Below are positions 1 through 7,998 of a stretch of 64,000 bases of DNA, in pieces; position 1 is the first letter of the stretch, and every line of letters starts with the position of its first letter. The stretch is from G963663775 sp963664255. Lineage in GTDB: Bacteria; Bacillota; Clostridia; Oscillospirales; Butyricicoccaceae. The notes under the pieces were generated by a model that was not told the DNA's origin, ran no database searches, and worked only from the letters and a program-made list of their open reading frames with translations. Made by a program: the position numbers and the translations under genes. The stretch is from the NCBI GenBank assembly GCA_963664255.1, contig OY760938.1, positions 310,001 to 374,000 of the forward strand, read 5' to 3'.

Positions 1-715
1 GGCTGCAATCCTTGGCATTTTTCAAAATATCCACATTTCGACTTTTGCGAATCAGCCAAAACAGCGTTTCAATAGCAAGCAACAGTGCCACTGGCAGTAG
101 CATATAGGGCTTTAGTTCGCCCCACAAATCCACCCCATAGGCAACCATCGGCAGCAGCACCACCGCCTGCATCAGCACATTCTGCGCTTTATGCGAGGCA
201 AACCGCTTTTTCTCGGCATGAAAAAAATACATCACCGCTGCCGGAATAAACAGCGCATACACAAGCATCAGCACCTGATACAGTCTGGCAAATATGCTCG
301 GCATCAGTTCTACATACGAATAGGCACCCACACGAACCAGCCAAAACTTTTTTGCGTACCATGTATGTGAGGCACTGGTCAGCAACGCGGCAACCACCGC
401 AAAATCCGCGACAACCATAGCAAGTAGAATCAGCTTTGGCACGCGCACTCTGATATATCGCTGCACAAACAGTGCCGTTGCACCCACCGCTTGCAGCAGC
501 GCAATATTTCCAATCTGCATGGCAATTTTCGCCGCCTCTTGTGTTTGGCAAAGCAGCTCCATGGCATTGCCCAACGCATACAGCAGCAGGAAGGAGAGCG
601 CAGCCGATAGCTCTTTCCCTTCGGACGCGCCGCTTCGCCACGGAAACAGCTGTCTGCAAAACAAATATGCGATTAAAATATACAGGACACGCACTGTCCA
701 AATCAACGCGCACAC
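1..715 (-). CDS. 7-TM membrane sensor domain protein (3' end beyond left edge)
   Basis: I read this frame directly from the minus strand. It opens with GTG at 715, right after an in-frame TAG and 4-5 bases after GGAAG, and stays open to base 1 (about 238 codons). The translation is almost wholly hydrophobic, with about seven membrane helices and short charged loops, and ends in a basic stretch (LIRKSRN) that looks like the cytoplasmic exit. This resembles the N-terminal 7-TM sensory module of some histidine kinases and cyclases, but the effector domain lies outside the window, so the output is unknown. The start overlaps the stop of the upstream HD-GYP-REC gene by 13 bases, which indicates co-transcription and a shared pathway. 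A Cys-rich open frame on the same strand is a shadow. Confidence 0.72.
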   Translation of the reverse strand, partial: MCALIWTVRVLYILIAYLFCRQLFPWRSGASEGKELSAALSFLLLYALGNAMELLCQTQEAAKIAMQIGNIALLQAVGATALFVQRYIRVRVPKLILLAMVVADFAVVAALLTSASHTWYAKKFWLVRVGAYSYVELMPSIFARLYQVLMLVYALFIPAAVMYFFHAEKKRFASHKAQNVLMQAVVLLPMVAYGVDLWGELKPYMLLPVALLLAIETLFWLIRKSRNVDILKNAKDCS

Positions 716-2148
716 CTACTTCCTTCCAATGCTGCATGAATTCTCTCCATCATATACAGCGGTTTGCAGGGCTTCACAATATAGTCCTTTGCCTTGGACG
801 CGCTGCTGGCAACCACAACCTCCCGATCCTTAATCGCAGTTAAAAAGATGATTGGAATTGCCGCATTGATTTCCGTATGAATTTTTTGCACGGTTTCAAT
901 CCCATTCATCTCCGGCATATCAATGTCCATCAAAATCAAATCCGGAAATGCGTTATTTTGCAAATATTTCACTGCCTGCACGCCTGACTTTGCCAAAACC
1001 ACGCGATATTCCTTTTCCACAATGGCTTGCATACTCTTCAAAATTGCCACCATATCATCCACGATTAAAATGGTTTTTCGGTCATCCGAATCATCCGTTT
1101 GCGTGGTTTCCAAGGTTGGGTCACTGAAATCCAGCTCTACTTCTGTTGTCGGTGCAATCGTGATGCTGCGATATGCCGCGTCATTGTTCAGGTCCACATC
1201 CGTGCCATCTTCAAAGCGAATTTGGGGACGCATCGGATTATTGGTGTTTTTGACCACAAGCGCAGGTCTGCCATCGGAAACCTCCACCAACGTGCCCTTT
1301 GGATAAACCGGAACCGCCTTCATAAACACTTCTACCACCTGATTGTCAAAGAAGCTGCCGCAGCCGCCCATCAAATATTCAATCGATTCTGCGATGGCAT
1401 ACGGTTTTTTATATGGCCGTCTGGATGTCAGCGCATCATACACATCCACGACGTGGATGATTTTTGAAAACATCGGGATTGCCTCGCTTTTCAACCCGCT
1501 GGGGTATCCGCTGCCATCTTCGTTTTCATGGTGGTAGAGCACCGCCTGACAGATTTCGCCCGCAACCTCCACCTTTCCGCGCAGAATGTGGTACGCGCTT
1601 TCCGAATGCTGCTTGACCATGGTATATTCTTCTTGTGACAGCCTGTCCTTTTTGTTTAAAATATCCGGATTGATTTGCAGCTTTCCAATGTCGTGCAGCA
1701 ATGCAGCGGCACTCAGATACAGCAATTCTTTCACCGACAGCCCCATACCAATGCCAACGACCGTAGACAGCACGCAAACATTCACCGAGTGCTTATAGGT
1801 ATAGTCATCAAACGAGCGCAAATCCACCAAATCCAGCGAAAATTCTGCGTTTTTCATCAACTGCTCTGCAATTTTCGCAGAAACCTGCAAAGCAGCGTCA
1901 ATATCTTGACTCTGCAGTGCCTTGATGCCCAAATTTTTCAGTTCTCTTGGCACCGATTCTTCAATGAAAATATCTTGGGAAAGCTCGTCCTCTATATAAA
2001 TGCCTGCGAAGCCACGTTCTTCCAACTTCCGAATATGCTCTTCCTTGAGAATTGTTTGTACACCAAGCAACACCCGATTATTTGAATCGAAAATCGGATA
2101 TGCTAATTTCATACCCGCTTTTGCCATATTCAGCCCGATATAGCGCAT
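703..2148 (-). CDS. HD-GYP phosphodiesterase with C-terminal receiver domain
   Basis: A 481-residue cytoplasmic protein. Residues 1-95 are an N-terminal region like those preceding many HD-GYP domains. An HD-GYP domain follows, with the HD pair in HDIGK near 152 and GYP near 214, plus the HHE and DVYDALTS segments. A receiver domain occupies about 359-480 with the acidic patch VDD and the phospho-acceptor Asp in LMDIDMPEMNG. HD-GYP enzymes of this type hydrolyse cyclic di-GMP (family knowledge). The order HD-GYP then REC is the reverse of the common REC-HD-GYP response regulators. It is translationally coupled to the 7-TM gene downstream, a plausible partner for the receiver domain (inference). 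A TATAAT-like -10 lies near 2287-2292. Confidence 0.88.
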   Translation of the reverse strand: MRYIGLNMAKAGMKLAYPIFDSNNRVLLGVQTILKEEHIRKLEERGFAGIYIEDELSQDIFIEESVPRELKNLGIKALQSQDIDAALQVSAKIAEQLMKNAEFSLDLVDLRSFDDYTYKHSVNVCVLSTVVGIGMGLSVKELLYLSAAALLHDIGKLQINPDILNKKDRLSQEEYTMVKQHSESAYHILRGKVEVAGEICQAVLYHHENEDGSGYPSGLKSEAIPMFSKIIHVVDVYDALTSRRPYKKPYAIAESIEYLMGGCGSFFDNQVVEVFMKAVPVYPKGTLVEVSDGRPALVVKNTNNPMRPQIRFEDGTDVDLNNDAAYRSITIAPTTEVELDFSDPTLETTQTDDSDDRKTILIVDDMVAILKSMQAIVEKEYRVVLAKSGVQAVKYLQNNAFPDLILMDIDMPEMNGIETVQKIHTEINAAIPIIFLTAIKDREVVVASSASKAKDYIVKPCKPLYMMERIHAALEGSRCAR

Positions 2149-2419
2149 AAATTGACCTCCGGCAGCAAACTAACTGAATGATTCCCTCATACTACTCATC
2201 ATTCGCAAATAAAAACAGAAATCTACAAATTTCTATCTACCATAGTTTATCATCTTTTTGGAAACAAGTAAATATTTCTTGGTCTTATTATATCACATTT
2301 TTCAAGAATATTCTCTCTTCTTGTCCCTTTGCTGCCGCAAGTCATCCAAAAGTATTACGTCTTAGCGCCTGTATTCGCAACGGCAAACCGTTACATTCGG
2401 AAAATCTTTATCTGCCATG

Positions 2420-2977
2420 CTATGCCGCTTCCACGATTTTAATCTGTTCTGCACTGGCAGAGGTTTCCGCCAGAATAATGTCTTTGATTTTGGAAACATC
2501 TGTTGCCTGTAACCCACCCTCCGGCGGCTGCACCACCACATTCACGCTTTCTTCTCCAATAAACACCACTGCCTCTGTGTATCCCTTTGCTTTGATGAGG
2601 CTTTCCATGCTTGCCTCCTGCACGGCATTTTCTGCCATTGCCGATATTTTCTCTTCACTCTCCTGCTTCATTTTATCGTCGGTGCTTTCGTTTTCCACTG
2701 CCCCCTTTAAAATCCCAATCGCCTCATCACGCGCTTGCTGTCTGGACAGCCGTGATTGTGCAAAGTAATCCTCCTCTGCAATCACTTCTGCCGTACCCGC
2801 AGCATTGTCTGCCGTTCCATCCACCGCAACGCTGTCTGCATCCCCCGCGCCATCGGCCTGCTCTGCCACCACCAGTTCATCCGGCGTTTTGACATAACTC
2901 CAGTTCAAATAAACCGCCACGCACAGCATCAGTGCAATCACACCATACACCGCACCTTTTTTCTGAATTGACACCAT
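2420..2977 (-). CDS. spoIIIAH: stage III sporulation protein AH
   Basis: A 185-residue protein with a short basic N-terminus, one membrane helix at about residues 10-27, an acidic low-complexity linker rich in Asp, Ala and Gly, and a C-terminal globular domain of the SpoIIIAH/YscJ-like ring-building type. In sporulating Firmicutes SpoIIIAH sits in the mother-cell outer forespore membrane and binds forespore SpoIIQ to form the feeding channel (family knowledge). Last gene of the spoIIIA operon, 27 bases after spoIIIAG. I chose ATG 2977 because GGAGGA lies seven bases upstream; an earlier ATG overlaps that ribosome site. The 271 bases downstream show only a weak 5-bp hairpin, so the operon terminator is not clear. 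Confidence 0.9.
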   Translation of the reverse strand: MVSIQKKGAVYGVIALMLCVAVYLNWSYVKTPDELVVAEQADGAGDADSVAVDGTADNAAGTAEVIAEEDYFAQSRLSRQQARDEAIGILKGAVENESTDDKMKQESEEKISAMAENAVQEASMESLIKAKGYTEAVVFIGEESVNVVVQPPEGGLQATDVSKIKDIILAETSASAEQIKIVEAA

Positions 2978-3004
2978 ATAACGCTCCTCCATTCTTTTGT
3001 TTAC

Positions 3005-3547
3005 CTACCTTTGCATCTTCAGCACTGCAATTTTATCCGCCCCCAATCCACAGACAGCACCAATCGCCTGCGTCACGGCGAGCTGCACCGATGCATCCGC
3101 TCCGCCATCGCACAGCACCATCGCACCGCGAAAGGTGGGATACATCTGCTTCACAGGAATCGGCTGCTGCCCATAGCTGCCTTGTGACATGGTTGCCAAT
3201 GTGCTTTCATAGGATGTTGCCGCTTCATTTTGCTTTGTTTGCCGAATATCTGCTGCATAAATCGCCTCCTGTGTTGTGTCCAGTGTCAAAACAAGGCTTA
3301 CGCGCCCAACCCCTTCGATTTCTCCCAGCTTGCGCTCCAGCTCTGCTTGAAATGCTACCAAATCAAATTCGCCAATACTCGCTTGCGTCTGTGCCGTTTC
3401 CTGCGCAGCTTTTGCTGCGGTTGTGTTTGGTGTTGATGCCAACCCCAATATCAAAACCCCCGCAAAAAACAAGAGCACCCATGTGCGATATTTTTGTATC
3501 AAGGGTTCGATTTTCTGTATCCAGCGCATCAGTTTTTGTTTACCCAT
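3005..3547 (-). CDS. spoIIIAG: stage III sporulation protein AG
   Basis: A 180-residue protein with one membrane helix (about residues 20-38, WVLLFFAGVLILGLAS) followed by an extracytoplasmic ring-forming domain containing the conserved LERKLGEIEGVGRVSLVLTL-like segment and a C-terminal GADKIAVLKM strand. SpoIIIAG forms a large ring in the mother-cell to forespore channel (family knowledge). ATG 3547 is preceded by GGAGGAAG at good spacing and overlaps the end of spoIIIAF by 19 bases. An in-frame extension upstream lacks a ribosome site and is Cys/Gly-rich shadow sequence, so it was excluded. Order and overlaps match the canonical spoIIIA operon. Confidence 0.9.
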   Translation of the reverse strand: MGKQKLMRWIQKIEPLIQKYRTWVLLFFAGVLILGLASTPNTTAAKAAQETAQTQASIGEFDLVAFQAELERKLGEIEGVGRVSLVLTLDTTQEAIYAADIRQTKQNEAATSYESTLATMSQGSYGQQPIPVKQMYPTFRGAMVLCDGGADASVQLAVTQAIGAVCGLGADKIAVLKMQR

Positions 3548-4020
3548 CCTGCTTCCTCCGTATAATGCTGCTGCACAGCATTTCCGCAGTATCTTGTTAC
3601 AATTTCCTGCAATGCTTTTCGGTTTTCCGCTGACAGCACCCCGCTGACAACCTCCACCGCACCCACAGAAACGGCTTCCTCTGCTTGCGCCATTGTCACC
3701 GTAGCCTGGCAAAGAATCCCTGCTTGTGCGGCTTGCTCCTCAATGATTTGTGCGATTGCCGCCGCAAATGATGTCCACATTCTTCCTTCATTTTGCTGCT
3801 GCACCGCACTTTCCTGTGCCATCCAAGCTGTCGCCCACCCCCATATGGAAGGCATCTGCAAGCCGCTGAGCGGCCCCAGCAGTGCCGCAATCATCAACAT
3901 ACCGGTTACCAATCGAATCACTTCCTGCAATGCACTTTTCCGCACCAATGCCAGCATGACTGCTGAAAACAAGGCTGCCGTTGTAATGCCAAACAGCATT
4001 TGTCGTAAAATCACAATCAT
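3529..4020 (-). CDS. spoIIIAF: stage III sporulation protein AF
   Basis: A 163-residue protein with two N-terminal membrane helices (about 8-27 and 34-53) and a soluble C-terminal domain carrying the VEVVSG and ALQEIVTRYC segments typical of SpoIIIAF. Another ring-type component of the mother-cell feeding-tube complex (family knowledge). Its ATG overlaps the TGA of spoIIIAE (ATGA at 4017-4020), indicating translational coupling. Length and membrane layout fit the family. Confidence 0.88.
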   Translation of the reverse strand: MIVILRQMLFGITTAALFSAVMLALVRKSALQEVIRLVTGMLMIAALLGPLSGLQMPSIWGWATAWMAQESAVQQQNEGRMWTSFAAAIAQIIEEQAAQAGILCQATVTMAQAEEAVSVGAVEVVSGVLSAENRKALQEIVTRYCGNAVQQHYTEEAGWVNKN

Positions 4021-5135
4021 ATCGGCTTTACCATCGCGACTGAAAACACCAATTCAAAAAATAAAATCGCACTGCACGTTCCCAACATCCCCAGCAACAA
4101 GCCAAAGCTATCGCCGATACCCCCCACCAGTTTGATTAAAGAATCATTGCAAATCGGCGAAAGCACCGCTGTACCTGCCTTAAACAGCAAATAATTGATG
4201 CCAACTTTAATAAACGGCACAATACAAATGGCAGCGATGCAAAGCATTCCAAAAATACCCACCGTGTTCTTGAGTAGCAGTGCACCCGACAGCATGGTTT
4301 CCGTTGCGTCCGAAATAATGCCGCCCACCACTGGCACTGCCCCCGAAACCGCCATTTTTGCCGCTTTCAGCGTCACACCATCCGCGCTTCCGCCCAAAGA
4401 CCCCGACACGGTAACATAGGCAATAAACACCGTCATAATCAATTTCATAGAGGACGTGACCAGCCACTTGATAAACGCGGCCATCCGCATCAGCATATCG
4501 TTTCCCAACGCCGCATTGACCGTGATAATGGCAATATATGCACCCACCGTTGGAACCAGTACTGCCGAAACAAACCGCACCACTAAATCAAAGGACATCA
4601 TGGTCGCCGTTTGTAAAATTGCCGCCGTTGTGGGTGCCCCTGCCAAAGAAATTGCCGCCGCCATGATGGGCAGCATACTCTTGGAAAAAACACTGACCTG
4701 CTCCAATGTTTGGGTGCAAAGTGCGAACATTCCGCTCATATCCGCCATCAGAACCGTGCTTACGCCCAATGCACCCGCCAAGGAAACGGCAATGGAACCA
4801 CCTTCCCCTGCGGAAAGTGCTCGAAAGCCTGACACGCAGGCAATCAGTATTAAAAGAATCATCACCCGCAGCAGGCTGCGCAGCGCCGCATATACAGCTT
4901 CCCCCTGCGCATATTGCGAACGCGAGAGCAGTGTCATCACAGATGCCCCAATATCCAGATTGACCGTTGGTGCCGTCTGCGCTAAATACTGCGTGCTTTC
5001 TGCCGGCATTGCCGTATACAGCTCTGCGCCGCCGATTGCCTCCAGCTGCTCGTTATAGAAATCTGTTTGATATGCCGCCACCCGGAGCACAAGACTGCAA
5101 CACAAAACCAGCAGGCACAGCAATCTTTTTTTCAT
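4017..5135 (-). CDS. spoIIIAE: stage III sporulation protein AE
   Basis: A 372-residue polytopic membrane protein. It starts with a signal-like segment (MKKRLLCLLVLCCSLVL), then an extracytoplasmic stretch, then about six to seven hydrophobic segments including the conserved GAPTTAAILQ and SGAVPVVGGIISDA regions. SpoIIIAE is the largest membrane subunit of the SpoIIIA complex and is needed for late forespore gene expression (family knowledge). ATG 5135 is chosen because AGGA lies upstream and the protein then begins with a signal peptide; a longer in-frame extension to 5297 runs under spoIIIAD and is Gly/Arg-rich, so it is rejected. Coupled by ATGA to spoIIIAF. Confidence 0.92.
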   Translation of the reverse strand: MKKRLLCLLVLCCSLVLRVAAYQTDFYNEQLEAIGGAELYTAMPAESTQYLAQTAPTVNLDIGASVMTLLSRSQYAQGEAVYAALRSLLRVMILLILIACVSGFRALSAGEGGSIAVSLAGALGVSTVLMADMSGMFALCTQTLEQVSVFSKSMLPIMAAAISLAGAPTTAAILQTATMMSFDLVVRFVSAVLVPTVGAYIAIITVNAALGNDMLMRMAAFIKWLVTSSMKLIMTVFIAYVTVSGSLGGSADGVTLKAAKMAVSGAVPVVGGIISDATETMLSGALLLKNTVGIFGMLCIAAICIVPFIKVGINYLLFKAGTAVLSPICNDSLIKLVGGIGDSFGLLLGMLGTCSAILFFELVFSVAMVKPI

Positions 5136-5161
5136 ACATCCTGTCCTTTCCAACCGCAGTC

Positions 5162-5563
5162 TTATCCGGCATATCCCAGCATGGAGGAAACCATCTCCAA
5201 TACCTTTTGAAACAGCGGTAAACTCACCACAACCGCCGCCAATGCGCCGGAAATTTCCAACTTCGCCGCCAATGCGCCTTGACCCGCATCGCGACAAAGC
5301 TCCGCCGCCACGCGTACCACCACTGCAATGCCAACTGCCTGCAGCACTGGCAGATACACCTCGCTTTCCAGTTCTGCCGCGGCAAGCATTTCATAGAGCA
5401 CCGCTAGAATGCCCCGCAGCGTTTGCAGTGTGCCGATTAAAATCAAAACACCTGCCGCCAGTGTCATCAAGAACGCAATGCCAGAGGCTTGTTTCCCAAT
5501 AACGAGTGACAGCATCGCAGCCACCAGTGCAATGCCCACCGCGCCCATCATATTGCCAAGCAT
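5162..5563 (-). CDS. spoIIIAD: stage III sporulation protein AD
   Basis: A 133-residue protein with four hydrophobic segments, matching SpoIIIAD, a membrane component of the sporulation channel that resembles type III secretion export subunits (family knowledge). The ATG overlaps the TGA of spoIIIAC (5561-5565), giving translational coupling. The 26-base gap to spoIIIAE carries that gene's ribosome site. No anomalies seen. Confidence 0.9.
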   Translation of the reverse strand: MLGNMMGAVGIALVAAMLSLVIGKQASGIAFLMTLAAGVLILIGTLQTLRGILAVLYEMLAAAELESEVYLPVLQAVGIAVVVRVAAELCRDAGQGALAAKLEISGALAAVVVSLPLFQKVLEMVSSMLGYAG

Positions 5564-5760
5564 CAGTAAAACCCAAAAACAGATTTTATCATGGTGAATA
5601 GACTGCTAATTTGTTCAATAATCATCATTAGCACCACAATTAAGCCTGCAATGGAGGTCATCATTGCCTGGTCTTCCCGACCGGAACGCACCAACAGCTG
5701 ATTCAATACCGCTACAATGATTCCGATTGCCGCAATTTTAAAAATCAAATCAATTTGCAT
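5563..5760 (-). CDS. spoIIIAC: stage III sporulation protein AC
   Basis: A 65-residue protein beginning MQIDLIFKIAAIG, with two membrane helices and the loop motif RSGREDQA that is typical of SpoIIIAC. The start at 5760 follows GGAGGAAATC. Upstream in-frame codons are a Trp/Cys-rich artefact overlapping spoIIIAB. SpoIIIAC is one of the smallest conserved sporulation membrane proteins and works with SpoIIIAD (family knowledge). Intact length for the family. Confidence 0.9.
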   Translation of the reverse strand: MQIDLIFKIAAIGIIVAVLNQLLVRSGREDQAMMTSIAGLIVVLMMIIEQISSLFTMIKSVFGFY

Positions 5761-5785
5761 GATTTCCTCCCATTCCGTTTTTGCC

Positions 5786-6304
5786 TCACAGCAATGCCAG
5801 TGCAATGACCACCCCAGCCGCCAGCCCACAGGAACGATACAGCTTGCCGCGTGTTTTCACTTCCTCGCGTGCCTCCTTGCGCAATGTGCGCAATTCCCGC
5901 TGCGCCTGCTGCAGGGCGCGTATTTGTTGCCCCGCATCATATCGTCCCAAATAGGCTGCCACATCCTGTAGCAGCTTCACTTCCTCCTCCTGCAGACCAA
6001 GGTCTTCCCTGCACTCTTCCAGTGCACGACACCATTTATAGGAAAATGACAGTTCATCCTCCTGTTGCAGCTTGCTTTGCAGCGTGCGAAAAAGCAGCGC
6101 CACCTTCCAACGATTTGACTTTGTCAGCACTTGCACCATGTCGAGCAGCGGTGTGCGCTTATATTCCAGCTCTGCAATCATGTATTCCAGTGCGGTCAGC
6201 ATCGCATCAATCCCATGGACACGCTTACATAGCTGCTGCCATGCCGAAACCCCAAAAACGGTGCAGCTACCGCAAATCATGACAGTGCCCAGCAATTTCA
6301 TCAT
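5786..6304 (-). CDS. spoIIIAB: stage III sporulation protein AB
   Basis: A 172-residue protein with an N-terminal hydrophobic segment, a long charged helical middle rich in Glu, Gln, Arg and Leu, and a C-terminal membrane helix (GLAAGVVIALALL). This is the SpoIIIAB/type II secretion GspF-like architecture. Starts within ATGATGA at the end of spoIIIAA and so is coupled to it. Works with the SpoIIIAA ATPase in the mother-cell membrane (family knowledge). Confidence 0.88.
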   Translation of the reverse strand: MMKLLGTVMICGSCTVFGVSAWQQLCKRVHGIDAMLTALEYMIAELEYKRTPLLDMVQVLTKSNRWKVALLFRTLQSKLQQEDELSFSYKWCRALEECREDLGLQEEEVKLLQDVAAYLGRYDAGQQIRALQQAQRELRTLRKEAREEVKTRGKLYRSCGLAAGVVIALALL

Positions 6305-7212
6305 GACAATCCCCCCTCCACTGCAACCACATGATATTCTCGCTGTTCCTGCTGTATGCTGATTTCCGCCACATAAGAAAAGACGTTGCTGTGCAGCAGC
6401 GGCTGATATAATGGACGCAGTTTAAAGTCCGCAAAATCCAATGCGTGTGCCGTTGCAATCACCGTCACCCCACAATGCATGGCATATGACAACGCCTGTA
6501 CATCTTCGGGCGCTGTGATTTCATCCATCACCAGTACCCTGGGGGACATGGTTTTTACCAGCTGCAATACCGCCTGCGCTTTTGGCGCACCACTCAAAAC
6601 ATCGGTTGTCGGTCCGAGCGCAAAGCATGGTTGCCCTGCATAGATGCCTGCCAGTTCAAATCGCTCGTCCGCAACCCCCACGCGAATGCCTCTTTCTGAT
6701 AATTGCCGAATACAGTCCCGCAGCAGGGTTGTTTTCCCCCATGCCGGCGGCGAAACAATCAGCGTACTGTGCACATGATTTGCTTCACAAATATGCGCAA
6801 CCAGTGCATCCGCAACGCCAAACTGCTGCCCTGCGATTCGTAAATTAATGGAACTCAGTTCCCGCAGTCCACCGATGGTATCGCCGCGCAAAACTGCCGT
6901 TCCGCAAAGCCCGAGCCGGTGCCCGCCCTCCACGGTCACAAACCCCTGCCGAATATTTTCCTCAAAGCTATGTACGGAATATCTGGTGGCACGGCTCAAA
7001 ACCTCCTGCAAATCTTCTGCCGATACAAAGGCTTCCGGCACAACTGCCTCACGGCCCCGTATGCTATACATCATGGCCTGTCCTGCGCGCAAACGCACCT
7101 CTTCACATTGCATCCAAACCGCTGGCGGAAGTGCCAATGCTGCTTGCTGTAAACGCCGCGGCAAAACATTCACCGCCTGTTTGAACATCTGTTCTTTTCT
7201 GTTATCCTGCAT
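6301..7212 (-). CDS. spoIIIAA: stage III sporulation protein AA, ATPase
   Basis: A 303-residue cytoplasmic ATPase with Walker A PPAWGKTTLL near residues 155-164 and Walker B RVLVMDEIT near 230, resembling secretion ATPases. It is the predicted motor of the SpoIIIA channel, expressed in the mother cell under sigma-E in known species (family knowledge). I favour ATG 7212 because AGGTGA sits five bases upstream; ATG codons at 7218 and 7230 are possible but less well placed. First gene of the eight-gene operon; a candidate sigma-E -10 element is just upstream. Confidence 0.92.
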   Translation of the reverse strand: MQDNRKEQMFKQAVNVLPRRLQQAALALPPAVWMQCEEVRLRAGQAMMYSIRGREAVVPEAFVSAEDLQEVLSRATRYSVHSFEENIRQGFVTVEGGHRLGLCGTAVLRGDTIGGLRELSSINLRIAGQQFGVADALVAHICEANHVHSTLIVSPPAWGKTTLLRDCIRQLSERGIRVGVADERFELAGIYAGQPCFALGPTTDVLSGAPKAQAVLQLVKTMSPRVLVMDEITAPEDVQALSYAMHCGVTVIATAHALDFADFKLRPLYQPLLHSNVFSYVAEISIQQEQREYHVVAVEGGLS

Positions 7213-7228
7213 TTTCATCACCTGACAC

Positions 7229-7236
7229 ATCCTATG
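7229..7236 (-). promoter_or_regulatory. candidate sigma-E -10 element for spoIIIA operon
   Basis: On the minus strand the octamer CATAGGAT matches six of eight positions of the sigma-E -10 consensus CATACAAT. Transcription starting about seven bases downstream would put the AGGTGA ribosome site of spoIIIAA at the very 5' end. I do not see a convincing -35, so this is a weak call supported mainly by position. Confidence 0.3.
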
Positions 7237-7277
7237 TCAGTCGCTTCACCTTTAGAACCACCTAGATTTTTGCATAC

Positions 7278-7317
7278 AAAAATCCCCTCTTCTTGGCTTT
7301 CACCAATCGAAGAGGGG
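7278..7317 (-). terminator. Rho-independent terminator after rex
   Basis: On the minus strand CCCCTCTTC (7309-7317) pairs with GAAGAGGGG (7284-7292), with an inner TTGG/CCAA pairing, and is followed by ATTTTTG. It lies 12-50 bases past the rex stop and separates rex from the spoIIIA operon. Confidence 0.9.
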
Positions 7318-7328
7318 CACAAATGCTT

Positions 7329-7973
7329 CTATTCTTTTTGTTTCTGCGCTTCATCCACTTGATAACATAACGTCATCAAACTATCAGAAAAGTGTACATT
7401 TTCCACTGGAACGCCCAACTCGCCAAGATGCAGGTCTTCTCCTGTGAAATTCCACAATCCTTTAATGCCTTTCGCTACCAGATTCGTTGCTATTTCCGGT
7501 GCCAAACCACGTGGAATGGTCAGCACTGCAATATCTGGCTGATGCTGCTCGACAAAATCATACATTTCACTGCTGTTGCGCACGGTAATGCCGCCAGGCT
7601 CTGTGCCAATGATGGTTTTATCCGTATCAAAGGCACACAGCAAACGAAAACCGCTTCGTCCGAAATGAAAATTTTTAATCAACGCGCGTCCAATGTTGCC
7701 GACACCCACTAAGATTGCCGTTCGGTCACGCTGCAATCCCAATATTTCACTCAATTCCTCTCGCAGCTTCTTCACATTGTATCCATACCCCTGCTGTCCG
7801 AACCCGCCGAAGCAATTAAAATCCTGTCGAATTTGCGATGCTGTCAAACCCATCCGCTCCGCAAGGGTATGCGATGAAATGCGCTGTACATCCTCTGCCT
7901 GCAAATCACAGATATATCGATAATAGCGCGGAAGCCGTTGAATGACCGCTCGTGAAATCTTGTTCTTTTCCAA
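7329..7973 (-). CDS. rex: redox-sensing transcriptional repressor Rex
   Basis: A 214-residue protein with an N-terminal winged-helix domain (residues 1-80, including SSHTLAERMGLTASQIRQDF) and a Rossmann domain with the NAD(H)-binding motif GVGNIGRAL near 92. Rex represses fermentation and reductase genes when NADH is low and lets go when NADH binds (family knowledge). Genes for isocitrate dehydrogenase and aconitase precede it on the same strand, consistent with a redox-linked locus. Full length, followed by a strong terminator. See the iron alcohol dehydrogenase promoter at 35.9 kb for Rex-like half-sites. Confidence 0.95.
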   Translation of the reverse strand: MEKNKISRAVIQRLPRYYRYICDLQAEDVQRISSHTLAERMGLTASQIRQDFNCFGGFGQQGYGYNVKKLREELSEILGLQRDRTAILVGVGNIGRALIKNFHFGRSGFRLLCAFDTDKTIIGTEPGGITVRNSSEMYDFVEQHQPDIAVLTIPRGLAPEIATNLVAKGIKGLWNFTGEDLHLGELGVPVENVHFSDSLMTLCYQVDEAQKQKE

Positions 7974-7998
7974 GAATCCAGCCTCCGTTCACAATATT

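Noticed and set aside
189..737. Cys-rich 182-codon open frame on the minus strand at the left edge
   Set aside because: It is the neighbouring frame of the hydrophobic 7-TM protein; the composition is implausible (very many Cys and Gly) and the overlapping frame has a typical membrane-protein pattern running off the edge.
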